From Dyella sp. C11 (GTDB taxonomy: Bacteria > Pseudomonadota > Gammaproteobacteria > Xanthomonadales > Rhodanobacteraceae), in contig NZ_QAVX01000003.1 in the NCBI RefSeq assembly GCF_003121485.1, positions 170,309 through 234,308 of the forward strand: a stretch of DNA of 64,000 nucleotides, in the 5' to 3' direction. The notes under the pieces were generated by a model, which saw only the letters and a program-made list of their open reading frames with translations, did no database searches and had not been told where the DNA came from. Of this stretch, positions 1-8,409 are shown piece after piece. How positions within the stretch are numbered: position 1 is the first letter of the stretch; each line of letters begins with the position of its first letter. The position numbers were made by a program, and so were the translations under genes.

Positions 1-1407
1 CACACCATCATCGGTGCCGGTTCCGCGTCGGGCGGCACCATGGACGCCAGCAACCTGATCAAGCCCATGCTGGCTTCCGGCGAGCTGCGTTGCATCGGTT
101 CCACCACGTTCCAGGAATTCCGCGGCATCTTCGAGAAGGATCGCGCACTCGCCCGTCGCTTCCAGAAGATCGACGTGGTCGAGCCGACCGTGGCCGACAG
201 CTTCGAGATCCTCAAGGGCCTGCGTTCGCGCTTCGAGGAACATCACAACGTGGCCTACACCACGGAAGCCCTGAAGGCCGCAGTGGACCTGTCGGTGAAG
301 CACATTCCGGATCGTCTGCTGCCGGACAAGGCCATTGATGTGATCGACGAAGCCGGCGCCCGTCAGCGCCTGCTGCCCGCCGATCAGCGCACGGGCAAGG
401 TCGACGTGCCCGAGGTGGAATACATCGTCGCCAAGATGGCGCGCATTCCGGCCAAGCAGGTCTCGGCGTCGGATCGCGATGTGCTGAGGAACCTGGAGCG
501 CAACCTCAAGATGGTGGTGTTCGGTCAGGACCCGGCCATCGAGGCGCTGGCGGCGTCGATCAAGATGGCCCGTTCGGGCCTGGCTGATCCGTCCAAGCCC
601 ATCGGCTGCTTCCTGCTCGCCGGCCCCACGGGCGTGGGCAAGACGGAAGTGACCAAGCAGCTGGCGATGCAGCTGGGCATCGAGATGATCCGCTTCGACA
701 TGTCCGAGTACATGGAAGCGCATTCGGTCTCGCGTCTGGTGGGTGCACCTCCGGGTTACGTGGGTTTCGACCAGGGTGGCCTGCTGACGGAAGCCGTCAC
801 CAAGCATCCGCATGCGGTGCTGCTGCTGGACGAAATCGAGAAGGCGCATCCGGATGTGTTCAACATCCTGTTGCAGGTGATGGACCGCGGCGTGCTCACT
901 GACACCAACGGTCGCGAAGCCAACTTCAAGAACGTGGTGGTGGTGATGACCACCAATGCGGGTGCGCAGCAGGCGTCGCGTCGCGGCATCGGCTTCGTCA
1001 AGCAGAACCACTCGATGGATGCGATGGAAGTGATCCGCCGCAGCTTCACTCCGGAGTTCCGCAACCGCCTGGACGCGATCATCCAGTTCAACCCGCTGGA
1101 CTTCGATCACATCCTGCGTGTGGTGGACAAGTTCCTGATCGAGCTGGAAGCGCAGCTCACCGAGAAGCACGTGAGCCTGGATGTGGATGCCGACGCCCGC
1201 CGCTGGTTGGCCGAGCACGGCTTTGATCCGCAGATGGGTGCCCGTCCGATGGCCCGCGTGATCCAGGAGAAGGTGAAGCGTCCGCTGGCCGACGAGCTGT
1301 TGTTCGGCAAGCTGGCCGATGGCGGCAAGGTGAGCCTGAGCGTGAAGGACGGCGAGCTGGTGGTGACCTCCGAAGCCGCTGAAAGCCTGCCGGCCACGGT
1401 GAGCTGA
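1..1407 (+). CDS. clpA: ATP-dependent Clp protease ATP-binding subunit ClpA, 3' part (5' end outside window)
   Basis: The frame is open from base 1, so the N-terminus lies outside the window; 468 codons are present of about 757 usual for ClpA. The fragment starts inside the first AAA+ domain (HTIIGAG..SGGTMDASN, arginine-finger region) and contains the whole second AAA+ module with Walker A GPTGVGKTE (nt 622-648), Walker B LLLDEIEKAHP and the C-terminal D2-small domain. ClpA forms hexamers that unfold substrates for ClpP; its adaptor ClpS is normally encoded just upstream and would be out of view. A strong hairpin terminator follows the stop. Identity is confident; only the 5' end is missing. 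Confidence 0.96.
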   Translation, partial: HTIIGAGSASGGTMDASNLIKPMLASGELRCIGSTTFQEFRGIFEKDRALARRFQKIDVVEPTVADSFEILKGLRSRFEEHHNVAYTTEALKAAVDLSVKHIPDRLLPDKAIDVIDEAGARQRLLPADQRTGKVDVPEVEYIVAKMARIPAKQVSASDRDVLRNLERNLKMVVFGQDPAIEALAASIKMARSGLADPSKPIGCFLLAGPTGVGKTEVTKQLAMQLGIEMIRFDMSEYMEAHSVSRLVGAPPGYVGFDQGGLLTEAVTKHPHAVLLLDEIEKAHPDVFNILLQVMDRGVLTDTNGREANFKNVVVVMTTNAGAQQASRRGIGFVKQNHSMDAMEVIRRSFTPEFRNRLDAIIQFNPLDFDHILRVVDKFLIELEAQLTEKHVSLDVDADARRWLAEHGFDPQMGARPMARVIQEKVKRPLADELLFGKLADGGKVSLSVKDGELVVTSEAAESLPATVS

Positions 1408-1428
1408 GACGGTTTCACGCAAGCAAAG

Positions 1429-1457
1429 AAAAGGCCGCGTTCAACGCGGCCTTTTTT
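1429..1457. terminator. Rho-independent terminator between clpA and infA, probably bidirectional
   Basis: A perfect GGCCGCG/CGCGGCC stem with a TTCAA loop is flanked by AAAA on the left and TTTTTT on the right, so it can act for clpA on the plus strand and as a second stop for infA on the minus strand. Confidence 0.85.
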
Positions 1458-1467
1458 ATGCCTGCCC

Positions 1468-1533
1468 GCAAGCAGCTGAGCTGGCGGGCCTCCCTTTCGT
1501 GAAAAGCCGCGCACCGGGTGCGCTCCACGAAAG
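1468..1533. repeat. Bipartite palindromic repeat (REP-like), copy 1
   Basis: The left part, 1468-1490, is nearly identical to 32518-32540. The right part is a nested palindrome: outer arms CTTTCGTG (1494-1501) and CACGAAAG (1526-1533), inner arms GCGCAC (1509-1514) and GTGCGC (1518-1523). The inner core belongs to the same GAGCGCAC/GTGCGC family seen at 17.0-17.2 kb and 32.4 kb. It lies just downstream of infA and, read on the minus strand, the inner hairpin is followed by CTTTT, so it may help end infA transcription. Confidence 0.6.
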
Positions 1534-1543
1534 TGGCTTGGAA

Positions 1544-1762
1544 TTACTTCATGCGGTACGTGATACGACCCTTGGTGAGGTCGTACGGGGTCATCTCGAC
1601 CTTCACCTTGTCGCCGGTGAGAATGCGGATGTAATGCTTGCGCATGCGGCCGGAAATATGGGCCGTAATGACGTGGCCGTTTTCCAGCTGCACACGGAAC
1701 ATGGTGTTGGGCAGGGTCTCCTGGACCGTACCTTCCATTTCGATGACGTCGTCTTTGGCCAT
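1544..1762 (-). CDS. infA: Translation initiation factor IF-1
   Basis: 72 aa, the exact bacterial IF-1 length, when started at [11 protein letters not shown]. An upstream in-frame ATG at 1792 would add ten residues absent from the family and is rejected. The protein is a single S1/OB fold that binds the ribosomal A site during initiation with IF-2 and IF-3; the conserved [10 protein letters not shown] and [11 protein letters not shown] stretches are present. The Shine-Dalgarno is weak (GGAACGC before ATG). infA next to clpA is a common proteobacterial arrangement. It is transcribed toward clpA and ends at the shared terminator region. Confidence 0.97.
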   Translation of the reverse strand: MAKDDVIEMEGTVQETLPNTMFRVQLENGHVITAHISGRMRKHYIRILTGDKVKVEMTPYDLTKGRITYRMK

Positions 1763-1844
1763 GCGTTCCGAGGGGGCTAGGGCAGCCGTCATGGCCGCGT
1801 AAGCCGTCGATTATGCCACGGAAGTTCCGATGGTTAAAGAATCA

Positions 1845-2120
1845 TCAGCCAAAATGCTCATCGAGCTTGCGACGGATCTCCTGTTCCACCATCCCCTTCA
1901 GGGGGGACAGCATCATGCCCAGCTCGGCCGTGACCTGAATGGCGTCGGTGCCCACGGCAATGCTGCCGTTCACGCCCGGGCGCGAGAAGCGCAGCGTGTC
2001 GCCCTGCCATTGGCCTTCCATGCCGAACTTTTCCTGCATGCGTGCGGCCACCTTGTCGACCACCGCGCGGGCCTCGGTCACGGACAGCTGGTGCGGACGG
2101 CGGATATCGATCTTGGGCAT
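1845..2120 (-). CDS. Polyhydroxyalkanoic acid system family protein (PHA_gran_rgn type)
   Basis: 91 aa starting MPKIDIRRPHQLS. The start at 2120 has AAGGA eight bases upstream; the ATG two codons earlier (2126) sits only two bases from it and is less likely. The sequence matches the small family annotated as polyhydroxyalkanoic acid system protein by its pattern of N-terminal IDI.R.H.L....A, a central W.GDTL.F and a C-terminal LG.MLSP.K..VE.EI...L. Family knowledge is thin: members are linked by name to PHA granules, but no phaC, phaP or phaR gene is nearby, so the role is uncertain. Confidence 0.75.
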   Translation of the reverse strand: MPKIDIRRPHQLSVTEARAVVDKVAARMQEKFGMEGQWQGDTLRFSRPGVNGSIAVGTDAIQVTAELGMMLSPLKGMVEQEIRRKLDEHFG

Positions 2121-2269
2121 GGCCATGTTCCTTGGAAGGCAAATGCGCATGGTAAGCCAGACGAGGGACCCGGGGCTGGCCCGATGTCGCCGTGCATTGC
2201 CTGTCGGAAAACGGCGAATAATTACGCAGGCATCTGCTAGAGTCCCGCCGTCCATCGACTGGTTCACAG

Positions 2270-3037
2270 ATGCGCATCGAGTTTCCCAATTCGCCCCGAG
2301 AGGATTTTCACTGGGACGGCCCTGCGTTGCGCATCGGCAGTGCACCGGATAACGACTTGATTCTCGCATCGCACCAGGCGGGCGCTTATCACATGCGCAT
2401 CCAGCTGGACCGTCGCGGCTGGGTATTGCAGATACTTCCGCAGGGCAACCGCATTTACGTGAACGCACGCCCGGTGCGCGAAAAAGCATTGCTGCGTGCG
2501 GGCGACATTCTCAGCGTGGGCGACTGCCGCATGCTGCTGCGCACCGACGAGGAACCGGCACACAACCTGCCGGTCACCATTCCCGCCGAAGGTCGCTGCA
2601 CCGTCGCGCTGCGCGCGGTGGCTGGCCCCTTGTCCGGCCGCGTGCTTTCGTTGCAGGACCGCCTGGAGCTGGGCCCTCATGGCCGCATGCCGCTTGACCT
2701 GCCGCAAGGTGAGACCGCGGCGCTGGCCGTGTTCTGGCGCGACGGACAGCTGATGCTGGAAGCGGCACAGCAATCGGCCCGTTATCCCTTGCGCGTAACC
2801 GGCGTGCCGGTATCCCAGGCTGCGCTGCGCCCGGGCGACCAGATCGGGCTGGGCATGCACCGTTTTGTTGTCGTTGCGCCGGGGCTGGAGCCGGAGCCTG
2901 AGAGCGTGAGGCCCGAACCGGAACACGCGCGCCTGCCCGAAGAAGATGCCGGCCCGCGTGGCGAGGTGTGGTGGCTGATCGCCACCGCGGCGGTGCTTGC
3001 GCTGGGCATTGCGGTGGCGTTGCTGGTGCGTTTCTAA
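2270..3037 (+). CDS. FHA-domain protein with C-terminal membrane anchor
   Basis: 255 aa. Residues about 20-90 form a forkhead-associated domain (LRIGSAPDNDLIL, then GNRIYVNARPV and LRAGDILSVGDCRMLL), the phosphothreonine-binding fold. A second, weaker beta-rich segment (about 105-205) resembles another FHA-like unit (LRPGDQIGLGMHRFVV). A proline/glutamate linker leads to one transmembrane helix at the extreme C-terminus (WWLIATAAVLALGIAVALLV), so the domain should face the cytoplasm as a tail-anchored protein. No Ser/Thr kinase or type VI secretion gene is in view. It is divergent from the PHA-system gene and upstream of serC, 99 bases away. Confidence 0.75.
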   Translation: MRIEFPNSPREDFHWDGPALRIGSAPDNDLILASHQAGAYHMRIQLDRRGWVLQILPQGNRIYVNARPVREKALLRAGDILSVGDCRMLLRTDEEPAHNLPVTIPAEGRCTVALRAVAGPLSGRVLSLQDRLELGPHGRMPLDLPQGETAALAVFWRDGQLMLEAAQQSARYPLRVTGVPVSQAALRPGDQIGLGMHRFVVVAPGLEPEPESVRPEPEHARLPEEDAGPRGEVWWLIATAAVLALGIAVALLVRF

Positions 3038-3136
3038 GGCCGGCAGCGGGCGAAAGCGCGACGCTTCATCATTGGTTGACGACGCGTTGCTGCGACGCGC
3101 CATAATGCGACGATCTTCCTTGTGCAGGCGTCGTCA

Positions 3137-4222
3137 GTGAGCAGACTCTGGAATTTCAGCGCGGGTCCGGCCGCGCTGCCGCAACCGGTTCTTGAGCGCG
3201 CCCAGCGCGAATTGCTGGATTGGCAGGGTTGCGGTGCCTCGGTGATGGAGCTGTCCCATCGCGGCAAACTCTTCATGGGACTTGCCCAGAAGGCGGAGGC
3301 GGACCTGCGCGGGCTGCTCGCCATTCCCGAGAACTATGCCGTGCTGTTCCTGCAGGGCGGCGCAACGCAGCACTTCGCCCAGATTCCGATGAACCTGGCC
3401 GCCGATGGCGACAGCGCCGACTACATCGTCACCGGGCACTGGGGCGAGAAGGCGGCCAGCGAGGCGGCGCCGTACGTGAAGGTCAGCGTGGCGGCGAGCA
3501 GCAAGGGTGAGAACTACTTGCGCCGGCCGCCACGCGACACATGGCAGCTCGATGCACGCGCCGCGTACGTGCACTACACGCCCAACGAGACCATCCATGG
3601 CGTGGAGTTCCACGACATTCCGGACGTGGGCGATGTGCCGCTGGTGGCGGACATGTCGTCGGATATCCTCTCGGGCCCCATCGACGTGTCGAAGTTCGGC
3701 CTGATCTACGCCGGTGCGCAGAAGAACATCGGGCCGTCTGGCCTGGTGGTGATGATCGTGCGCCGCGACCTGCTCGAACGCGCCACGCGTCCGATGGCGA
3801 AGATTTTTCGCTACGCCGACCACGCGGCGAACGATTCGATGCTCAACACGCCCAACACCTGGGGCTGGTATCTCGCCGGTCTCACGTTCGAGTGGCTGAA
3901 GGAGCAGGGTGGTCTTGCGGTCATGCGTGAACGCAATGGCGCGAAGGCATCGTTGCTGTATCAGGCGATTGATGGTTCCGGCGGTTTCTATCGCAACCCG
4001 ATCGATCCGGCGTCGCGTTCGCGCATGAATGTGCCATTCACCCTGCACGACAACGCGCTGGATGCTGATTTCCTCAAGGAGTCGGAAGCTGCAGGCCTGC
4101 TGGCGCTGAAGGGGCACAAGGCGATTGGTGGCATGCGCGCGTCGCTCTACAACGCCGTGCCGCTGGAAGCCGTGCAGGCACTGGTGGCCTTCATGCACGA
4201 CTTCGCGAAACGTCACGGATGA
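3137..4222 (+). CDS. serC: Phosphoserine aminotransferase
   Basis: 361 aa from GTG 3137 ([15 protein letters not shown]), the family length; GTG at 3122 would add five residues and has no better ribosome site. SerC is a PLP-dependent class V aminotransferase that makes phosphoserine for serine and also acts in pyridoxal phosphate synthesis. The PLP lysine lies in [13 protein letters not shown]; the NFSAGPA N-terminus and the C-terminal [11 protein letters not shown] are also typical. pheA and aroA follow on the same strand, the conserved xanthomonad serC-pheA-aroA order, with a 79-base gap before pheA. Confidence 0.95.
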   Translation: MSRLWNFSAGPAALPQPVLERAQRELLDWQGCGASVMELSHRGKLFMGLAQKAEADLRGLLAIPENYAVLFLQGGATQHFAQIPMNLAADGDSADYIVTGHWGEKAASEAAPYVKVSVAASSKGENYLRRPPRDTWQLDARAAYVHYTPNETIHGVEFHDIPDVGDVPLVADMSSDILSGPIDVSKFGLIYAGAQKNIGPSGLVVMIVRRDLLERATRPMAKIFRYADHAANDSMLNTPNTWGWYLAGLTFEWLKEQGGLAVMRERNGAKASLLYQAIDGSGGFYRNPIDPASRSRMNVPFTLHDNALDADFLKESEAAGLLALKGHKAIGGMRASLYNAVPLEAVQALVAFMHDFAKRHG

Positions 4223-4301
4223 AACCGTTGCACGGTGCGGGGGTATCGGAGACTATCCCTGGTTCCCCGTTTGGACTTCTTTGCTTCCACAGCCGAATCA
4301 C

Positions 4302-5390
4302 ATGACCGACAAGAAATCCTCGCTTAGTGACGTGCGCGAGCGCATCGACAGCATCGACCAGCAGATCCAGCAGCTGATTTCCGAGCGCGCTGGCTGGGCC
4401 CAGGAAGTGGCGCGGGTCAAGGGCGAGGGGCTTTCGGCCATCGACTATTACCGTCCCGAGCGCGAGGCACACGTGCTGCGCATGGTGGTGGATCGCAACA
4501 ACGGTCCGTTGACGGACGTGGAAATGGTGCGCCTGTTCCGCGAGATCATGTCCTCGTGCCTGGCGCAGGAAGACCCCCTGAAAGTGGGTTTTCTCGGGCC
4601 GGAAGGCACGTTCAGCGAACAGGCCGTGCGCAAGCATTTCGGCCATGCCGCCTACGGGCTTCCGCTTGGAAGCATCGAAGAAGTGTTCCAGGAAGTGGCC
4701 GCAGGCCATGCCGATTTTGGCGTGGTGCCGGTGGAGAACTCGGGGCAGGGCATGATCCAGGTCACGCTGGATATGTTCCTCACCTCCGACGCCACCATTT
4801 GCGGTGAAGTCGAATTGCGCGTGCATCAGTGCCTGCATTCGCTCAACGGCAAGCTGGAAGGCATCAAGCGCGTTTACGCGCACGCGCAGTCGCTGCAGCA
4901 GTGCAAGACGTGGTTGCGCATCAACCTGCCGGGCGTTGAATGCATCGCCGTCAGCAGCAATGCCGAAGCCGCCCGGCTTGCGCGTCATGCGGACGACGCG
5001 GCTGCCATTGCAGGTGAAACCGCCGGCCGCGTGTATGGTCTGAAGACGGTGGCCCAGGCCATCGAGGACCGCGCCGACAACACCACGCGCTTCCTGGTTA
5101 TCGGTCGCTCGCTGTTTCCACCTTCAGGCAACGACCGCACGTCGCTGCTGATCACGGTGAACGACAAGCCCGGAGCGCTGTATCACGTGCTCAAGCCGTT
5201 TGCCGAGCACGACATCAGCCTCAATCGCATCGAATCGCGCCCGGCGCATTCGGGCAAATGGCAGTACGCCTTCTTCATCGACGTGTCCGGCCACGTCAAC
5301 GACGAGCCGATGCAGGCCGCGATGAAGGAAATGGGCGAGGCCGCCGCGCAGGTGCGCGTGCTCGGCTCGTACCCGGTGGCGCTGCCCTGA
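4302..5390 (+). CDS. pheA: Bifunctional chorismate mutase / prephenate dehydratase (P-protein)
   Basis: 362 aa from ATG 4302 (MTDKKSSLSDVRERIDSID). The N-terminal ~90 residues are an AroQ chorismate mutase (DVRERIDSID.Q...L...R, YYRPEREA). Prephenate dehydratase follows from VGFLGPEGTFSEQA to the catalytic NTTRF motif near residue 262. A C-terminal ACT domain, with LLITVNDKPGALYHVL and the ESRP signature, is the expected phenylalanine-feedback site. It catalyses chorismate to phenylpyruvate in phenylalanine synthesis. The open frame extends upstream into serC, but that part is serC antiphase. No leader peptide rich in Phe codons is visible in the 79-base gap. Confidence 0.96.
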   Translation: MTDKKSSLSDVRERIDSIDQQIQQLISERAGWAQEVARVKGEGLSAIDYYRPEREAHVLRMVVDRNNGPLTDVEMVRLFREIMSSCLAQEDPLKVGFLGPEGTFSEQAVRKHFGHAAYGLPLGSIEEVFQEVAAGHADFGVVPVENSGQGMIQVTLDMFLTSDATICGEVELRVHQCLHSLNGKLEGIKRVYAHAQSLQQCKTWLRINLPGVECIAVSSNAEAARLARHADDAAAIAGETAGRVYGLKTVAQAIEDRADNTTRFLVIGRSLFPPSGNDRTSLLITVNDKPGALYHVLKPFAEHDISLNRIESRPAHSGKWQYAFFIDVSGHVNDEPMQAAMKEMGEAAAQVRVLGSYPVALP

Positions 5391-5430
5391 TAGCAATGCG
5401 GCCGCGAGAGGCGGTCGCTGGAGAATGTTC

Positions 5431-6735
5431 GTGACTCGACTCGACTGGAACAGCCGCAACGTTGGCGCGTTGAAGGGCACCGTGCGCGTGCCTGGCGACA
5501 AGTCCGTATCGCACCGTGCGCTGATGCTCGGCGCATTGGCTGAAGGCACCTCGCATATACGTGGTTTTCTGGAAGGTGAAGACACGCGTGCCACCGCGGC
5601 CGTGCTGCAACAGCTCGGCGTGCGTATCGATGCGCCGGCGGATGGCGAGCGCGTAGTGCACGGCGTCGGGCTGCATGGCCTGTGCGGCACGACGCAGCTG
5701 CTCGACTGCGGCAACGCCGGTACGGGTATGCGCCTGCTCACCGGCTTGCTCGCCGGGCAGGCGTTCGACAGCACGCTGGTGGGCGACGAATCGTTGTCCA
5801 GGCGCCCCATGCGTCGGGTCACCGACCCGCTTGCCAGCATGGGCGCAAGAATCGATACGCAGGATGGCCTGCCGCCCTTGCAAGTGCGCGGCGGCCAGTC
5901 GCTGCATGGCATCCAGTACACGTTGCCGGTCGCCAGCGCACAGGTGAAGTCCGCCTTGTTGCTGGCCGGGTTGTACGCGCAGGGCGAGACCGAAGTGATC
6001 GAGCCACATCCGACGCGCGACTACACCGAGCGCATGCTCGCCGCCTTCGGCTGGCCCATCGAATTTTCGCCGGGCCGCGCACGACTGAGCGGTGGTCACG
6101 CCCTTCGCGCCACGAATGTGGATGTGCCGGCGGATTTTTCTTCCGCCGCGTTCTTCCTGGTGGCCGGCAGCATCGTGCCGGGTTCAGAGCTTCACTTGCC
6201 CGCCGTGGGCCTCAACCCCCGTCGCACCGGGCTTCTGCAGGCCTTGCGTCTGATGGGTGCGGATATCCGCATCGAGAACGAACGCGAGAGTGGCGGCGAG
6301 CCGGTGGGCGATCTGGTGGTTCGACATGCGCCGTTGCATGGAGTCGAGCTGCCGGAGGCGCTGGTGCCGGATATGATCGATGAATTTCCCGCGCTGTTTG
6401 TTGCAGCGATGGCGGCCAAGGGGGCAACCGTGGTGCGCGGTGCGGCGGAGTTACGCGTGAAGGAGTCGGACCGACTGGCTGCGATGGCCACAGGTCTTCG
6501 TGCGCTGGGCGCCACGATCGATGAAACGCCGGACGGTGCCACCATTCACGGTGGCCCGCTGCACGGCGGCACCATCGAAAGTCACGGCGACCATCGCATC
6601 GCCATGAGTTTCGCTGCCGCCGGGCTTGTCGCCAGCGGGCCGGTGCGCATCAACGACTGCGCCAACGTGGCGACATCGTTCCCGGGCTTCCTTGAGCTCG
6701 CGAACGGTTGCGGTTTCGATCTTCAGGTGGCCTGA
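5431..6735 (+). CDS. aroA: 3-phosphoshikimate 1-carboxyvinyltransferase (EPSP synthase)
   Basis: 434 aa from GTG 5431: the GGAG at 5420-5423 is seven bases from this GTG but only one base from the ATG at 5425, so the GTG is preferred. It converts shikimate-3-phosphate and PEP to EPSP. Family signatures are VPGDKSVSHRALMLGALAEG near the N-terminus, LDCGNAGTGMRLLTG, the arginine of LSRRPM and the late DHRIAMSFA. Class I-type layout with two inside-out alpha/beta domains. It follows pheA by 40 bases and precedes kdsB by 63, consistent with one transcript. Confidence 0.96.
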   Translation: MTRLDWNSRNVGALKGTVRVPGDKSVSHRALMLGALAEGTSHIRGFLEGEDTRATAAVLQQLGVRIDAPADGERVVHGVGLHGLCGTTQLLDCGNAGTGMRLLTGLLAGQAFDSTLVGDESLSRRPMRRVTDPLASMGARIDTQDGLPPLQVRGGQSLHGIQYTLPVASAQVKSALLLAGLYAQGETEVIEPHPTRDYTERMLAAFGWPIEFSPGRARLSGGHALRATNVDVPADFSSAAFFLVAGSIVPGSELHLPAVGLNPRRTGLLQALRLMGADIRIENERESGGEPVGDLVVRHAPLHGVELPEALVPDMIDEFPALFVAAMAAKGATVVRGAAELRVKESDRLAAMATGLRALGATIDETPDGATIHGGPLHGGTIESHGDHRIAMSFAAAGLVASGPVRINDCANVATSFPGFLELANGCGFDLQVA

Positions 6736-6798
6736 CGACGCACCACTCGCCGCTGGAAGGTTCAGCAGCTACGCTTGGTGTCTTGTCGAGAGGTCACC

Positions 6799-7572
6799 AT
6801 GTCCGTTGCCACGCCTTCCTTCATCGTTGCCATTCCTGCCCGCTACGGCTCCACGCGTTTGCCGGGCAAGCCGTTGCGGGACATCGCCGGCGTGCCAATG
6901 GTGGTGCGCGTGGCGCAGCGCGCAATGGAAGCCGGTGCCTCCCAGGTGATCGTGGCAACGGATGACCAGCGCATCGTCGATGCGTTGCAGGGACAGGGCG
7001 TGAACGTGTGCATGACACGCAGCGATCACGCTTCCGGCAGTGATCGCCTGGCCGAATGCGCCGAGCACTACGGTTGGGCGGACGATGCCATCGTGGTGAA
7101 CCTGCAGGGTGATGAACCTTTTGCGCCTGCTGCGGGTATCCGCGAGGTTGCGCGTGCGCTGGCGGAAGACGACGCTCCCATGGCCACGCTGGCAACGCCC
7201 ATCACCGAGGCGCACGAGCTGTTCGATCCCAACGTGGTCAAGCTGGTTCGATCCGCCAACGGGCGCGCCCTGTATTTCACCCGTGCACCCGCACCGTGGG
7301 CACGTGATGCGTTTGCGGTCCATCGGAACGCGCTGCCCGACGACGTGCCGTTCCTGCGCCATATCGGCATCTACGCGTATCGCGCAGGCTTCCTGAAGCG
7401 CTATACGACGCTCACGCGCACGCCGCTCGAACAGGCCGAGTCGCTCGAACAATTGCGCGTGATGGAACATGGCTTTCCCATTGCGGCCCGACTCACGCCC
7501 GAGCCGTTTCCGCCGGGCATTGATACCGAGGCCGATCTCGAGCGCGCGGAACGCTGGCTGGCGAGCAGCTGA
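6799..7572 (+). CDS. kdsB: 3-deoxy-manno-octulosonate cytidylyltransferase (CMP-KDO synthetase)
   Basis: 257 aa from ATG 6799, preceded by GAGAGG five bases away; an ATG at 6775 would add eight non-family residues. It activates KDO as CMP-KDO for lipopolysaccharide inner core, in the cytoplasm. The nucleotide-binding start [15 protein letters not shown] and the NLQGDEPF and [10 protein letters not shown] motifs are clear, and length fits the family. It sits at the end of the serC-pheA-aroA run and converges with a tiny minus-strand gene only three bases beyond its stop. Confidence 0.96.
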   Translation: MSVATPSFIVAIPARYGSTRLPGKPLRDIAGVPMVVRVAQRAMEAGASQVIVATDDQRIVDALQGQGVNVCMTRSDHASGSDRLAECAEHYGWADDAIVVNLQGDEPFAPAAGIREVARALAEDDAPMATLATPITEAHELFDPNVVKLVRSANGRALYFTRAPAPWARDAFAVHRNALPDDVPFLRHIGIYAYRAGFLKRYTTLTRTPLEQAESLEQLRVMEHGFPIAARLTPEPFPPGIDTEADLERAERWLASS

Positions 7573-7575
7573 GGC

Positions 7576-7734
7576 TCAGCGCCGGCGTCGTATCAGCATC
7601 ACGAAAAGACCGCCAAGGATGAGCCCGAGGGCCAGTCCTATGCCGGCGCCCCACAGGGCGCCGCTTGGGCCGGCGACAAAACGGCCGATGAAAAAGCCGA
7701 GCAAGAACAGAATGGGTAGTGGCAGGCAGCCCAT
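7576..7734 (-). CDS. Predicted 52-aa membrane microprotein, unknown function
   Basis: A 52-codon minus-strand frame, ATG at 7734 and TGA at 7576. Evidence for coding: AGGGA seven bases before the ATG, a clean hydrophobic pattern, and a close fit between kdsB and the tonB-like gene. It begins MGCLPLPILFLLGFFIGRFV and ends in MLIRRRR. Two helices are predicted, about residues 4-22 and 27-48, the second rich in glycine/alanine small-residue repeats (GAGIGLALGLILGG), with a positive-inside RRRR tail. It lies 65 bases downstream of the TonB-like gene on the same strand, with a 9-bp hairpin in between. I do not recognise a family. Confidence 0.6.
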   Translation of the reverse strand: MGCLPLPILFLLGFFIGRFVAGPSGALWGAGIGLALGLILGGLFVMLIRRRR

Positions 7735-7754
7735 GGATGATTCCCTGCATGAGC

Positions 7755-7785
7755 GCCGCCCCTCGGCACGTGCTTCAGGGGCGGC
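7755..7785 (-). other. Hairpin between the TonB-like gene and the 52-aa membrane gene
   Basis: GCCGCCCCT (7755-7763) and AGGGGCGGC (7777-7785) form a perfect 9-bp stem with a 13-base loop. No T-run follows on the minus strand, so it is more likely a processing or partial-termination hairpin than a full terminator. Confidence 0.4.
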
Positions 7786-7799
7786 ACATGCCGGCTTTC

Positions 7800-8207
7800 T
7801 TATCGGAAGTTGATCGGAATCTGCACGTAGCCGTCGGCCGGTGCGCCGTTCTTGATGGCCGGCTTGTAGGACCAGCTCTTGGCGGTACGAACGGCCTCGT
7901 CATCCAGCTGCTTGGAGCCCGACGACATCATCACGTGAAAGGACTTGGCCTTGCCGTCCGCGCCGACCTGCACCATCACGACGACCGAACCGCTCGCCCC
8001 GCCGGCATTCTTCAGGCTGGGCGACATGCGGGGTGCCGGCTGGGGGCGGTCTTCATCGACGCTGGCCGGTCGATCGCCCGAGGTGCTGTCACTGGCGGCG
8101 GGTGTGGCAGCCGCCGGTGGGTCTTGCATCGAAGGGGCGGCCATGGCGGCCTGACTCAGGATCATGGCGGCGACACAGGCCGCTAACGTACTCAGCTTGC
8201 TTTTCAC
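7800..8207 (-). CDS. Small exported TonB C-terminal-domain protein (energy-transducer-like)
   Basis: 135 aa from GTG 8207 with strong GGAGG six bases upstream. A signal peptide (MKSKLSTLAACVAAMILSQA.., cleavage near AMA-AP) is followed by a Pro/Ala/Asp linker to about residue 65 and a TonB C-terminal fold (GSVVVMVQVGADGKAKSFHV, then LDDEAVRTAKSW.YKPA and VQIPINFR). Unlike true TonB it appears to have a cleavable signal rather than a long periplasm-spanning anchor, and no exbB/exbD is adjacent. Such stand-alone TonB-C proteins are common in xanthomonads; the partner is unknown. Confidence 0.7.
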   Translation of the reverse strand: MKSKLSTLAACVAAMILSQAAMAAPSMQDPPAAATPAASDSTSGDRPASVDEDRPQPAPRMSPSLKNAGGASGSVVVMVQVGADGKAKSFHVMMSSGSKQLDDEAVRTAKSWSYKPAIKNGAPADGYVQIPINFR

Positions 8208-8373
8208 TTTCTTCCTCCCTGTCTACCGGGCAAGCATAGTCGGCTCTGTTGCTGCACAACAATCGTGCCGACGGTCATGGCCCTTGATAGTGGCGTCCCC
8301 GGCTGCCATTAACGCAGTTCCCCGCGACATTTCGCGAAAACCTGTGCCTGGCTGCCGTCTGGAAGGCCCATCC

Positions 8374-8409
8374 ATGACAGACCTGCCGTTCGAGAAAGAG
8401 CCTGCGTGA
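8374..8409 (+). other. Possible 11-codon leader ORF translationally coupled to the phosphatase gene
   Basis: ATG 8374 is preceded by GGAAGG at eight bases and encodes MTDLPFEKEPA; its TGA (8407-8409) shares one base with the phosphatase ATG at 8409. The phosphatase start itself has only a weak ribosome site. The arrangement suits translational coupling, but 11 codons could be chance. Confidence 0.3.

Noticed and set aside
1763-1792. Upstream ATG for infA giving an 82-aa IF-1
   Set aside because: All IF-1 homologues begin at MAK(E/D)D; the extra ten residues have no support.
3122-3136. GTG at 3122 as the serC start
   Set aside because: Adds five residues outside the usual SerC N-terminus; the GTG at 3137 gives the expected [12 protein letters not shown] and 361 aa.
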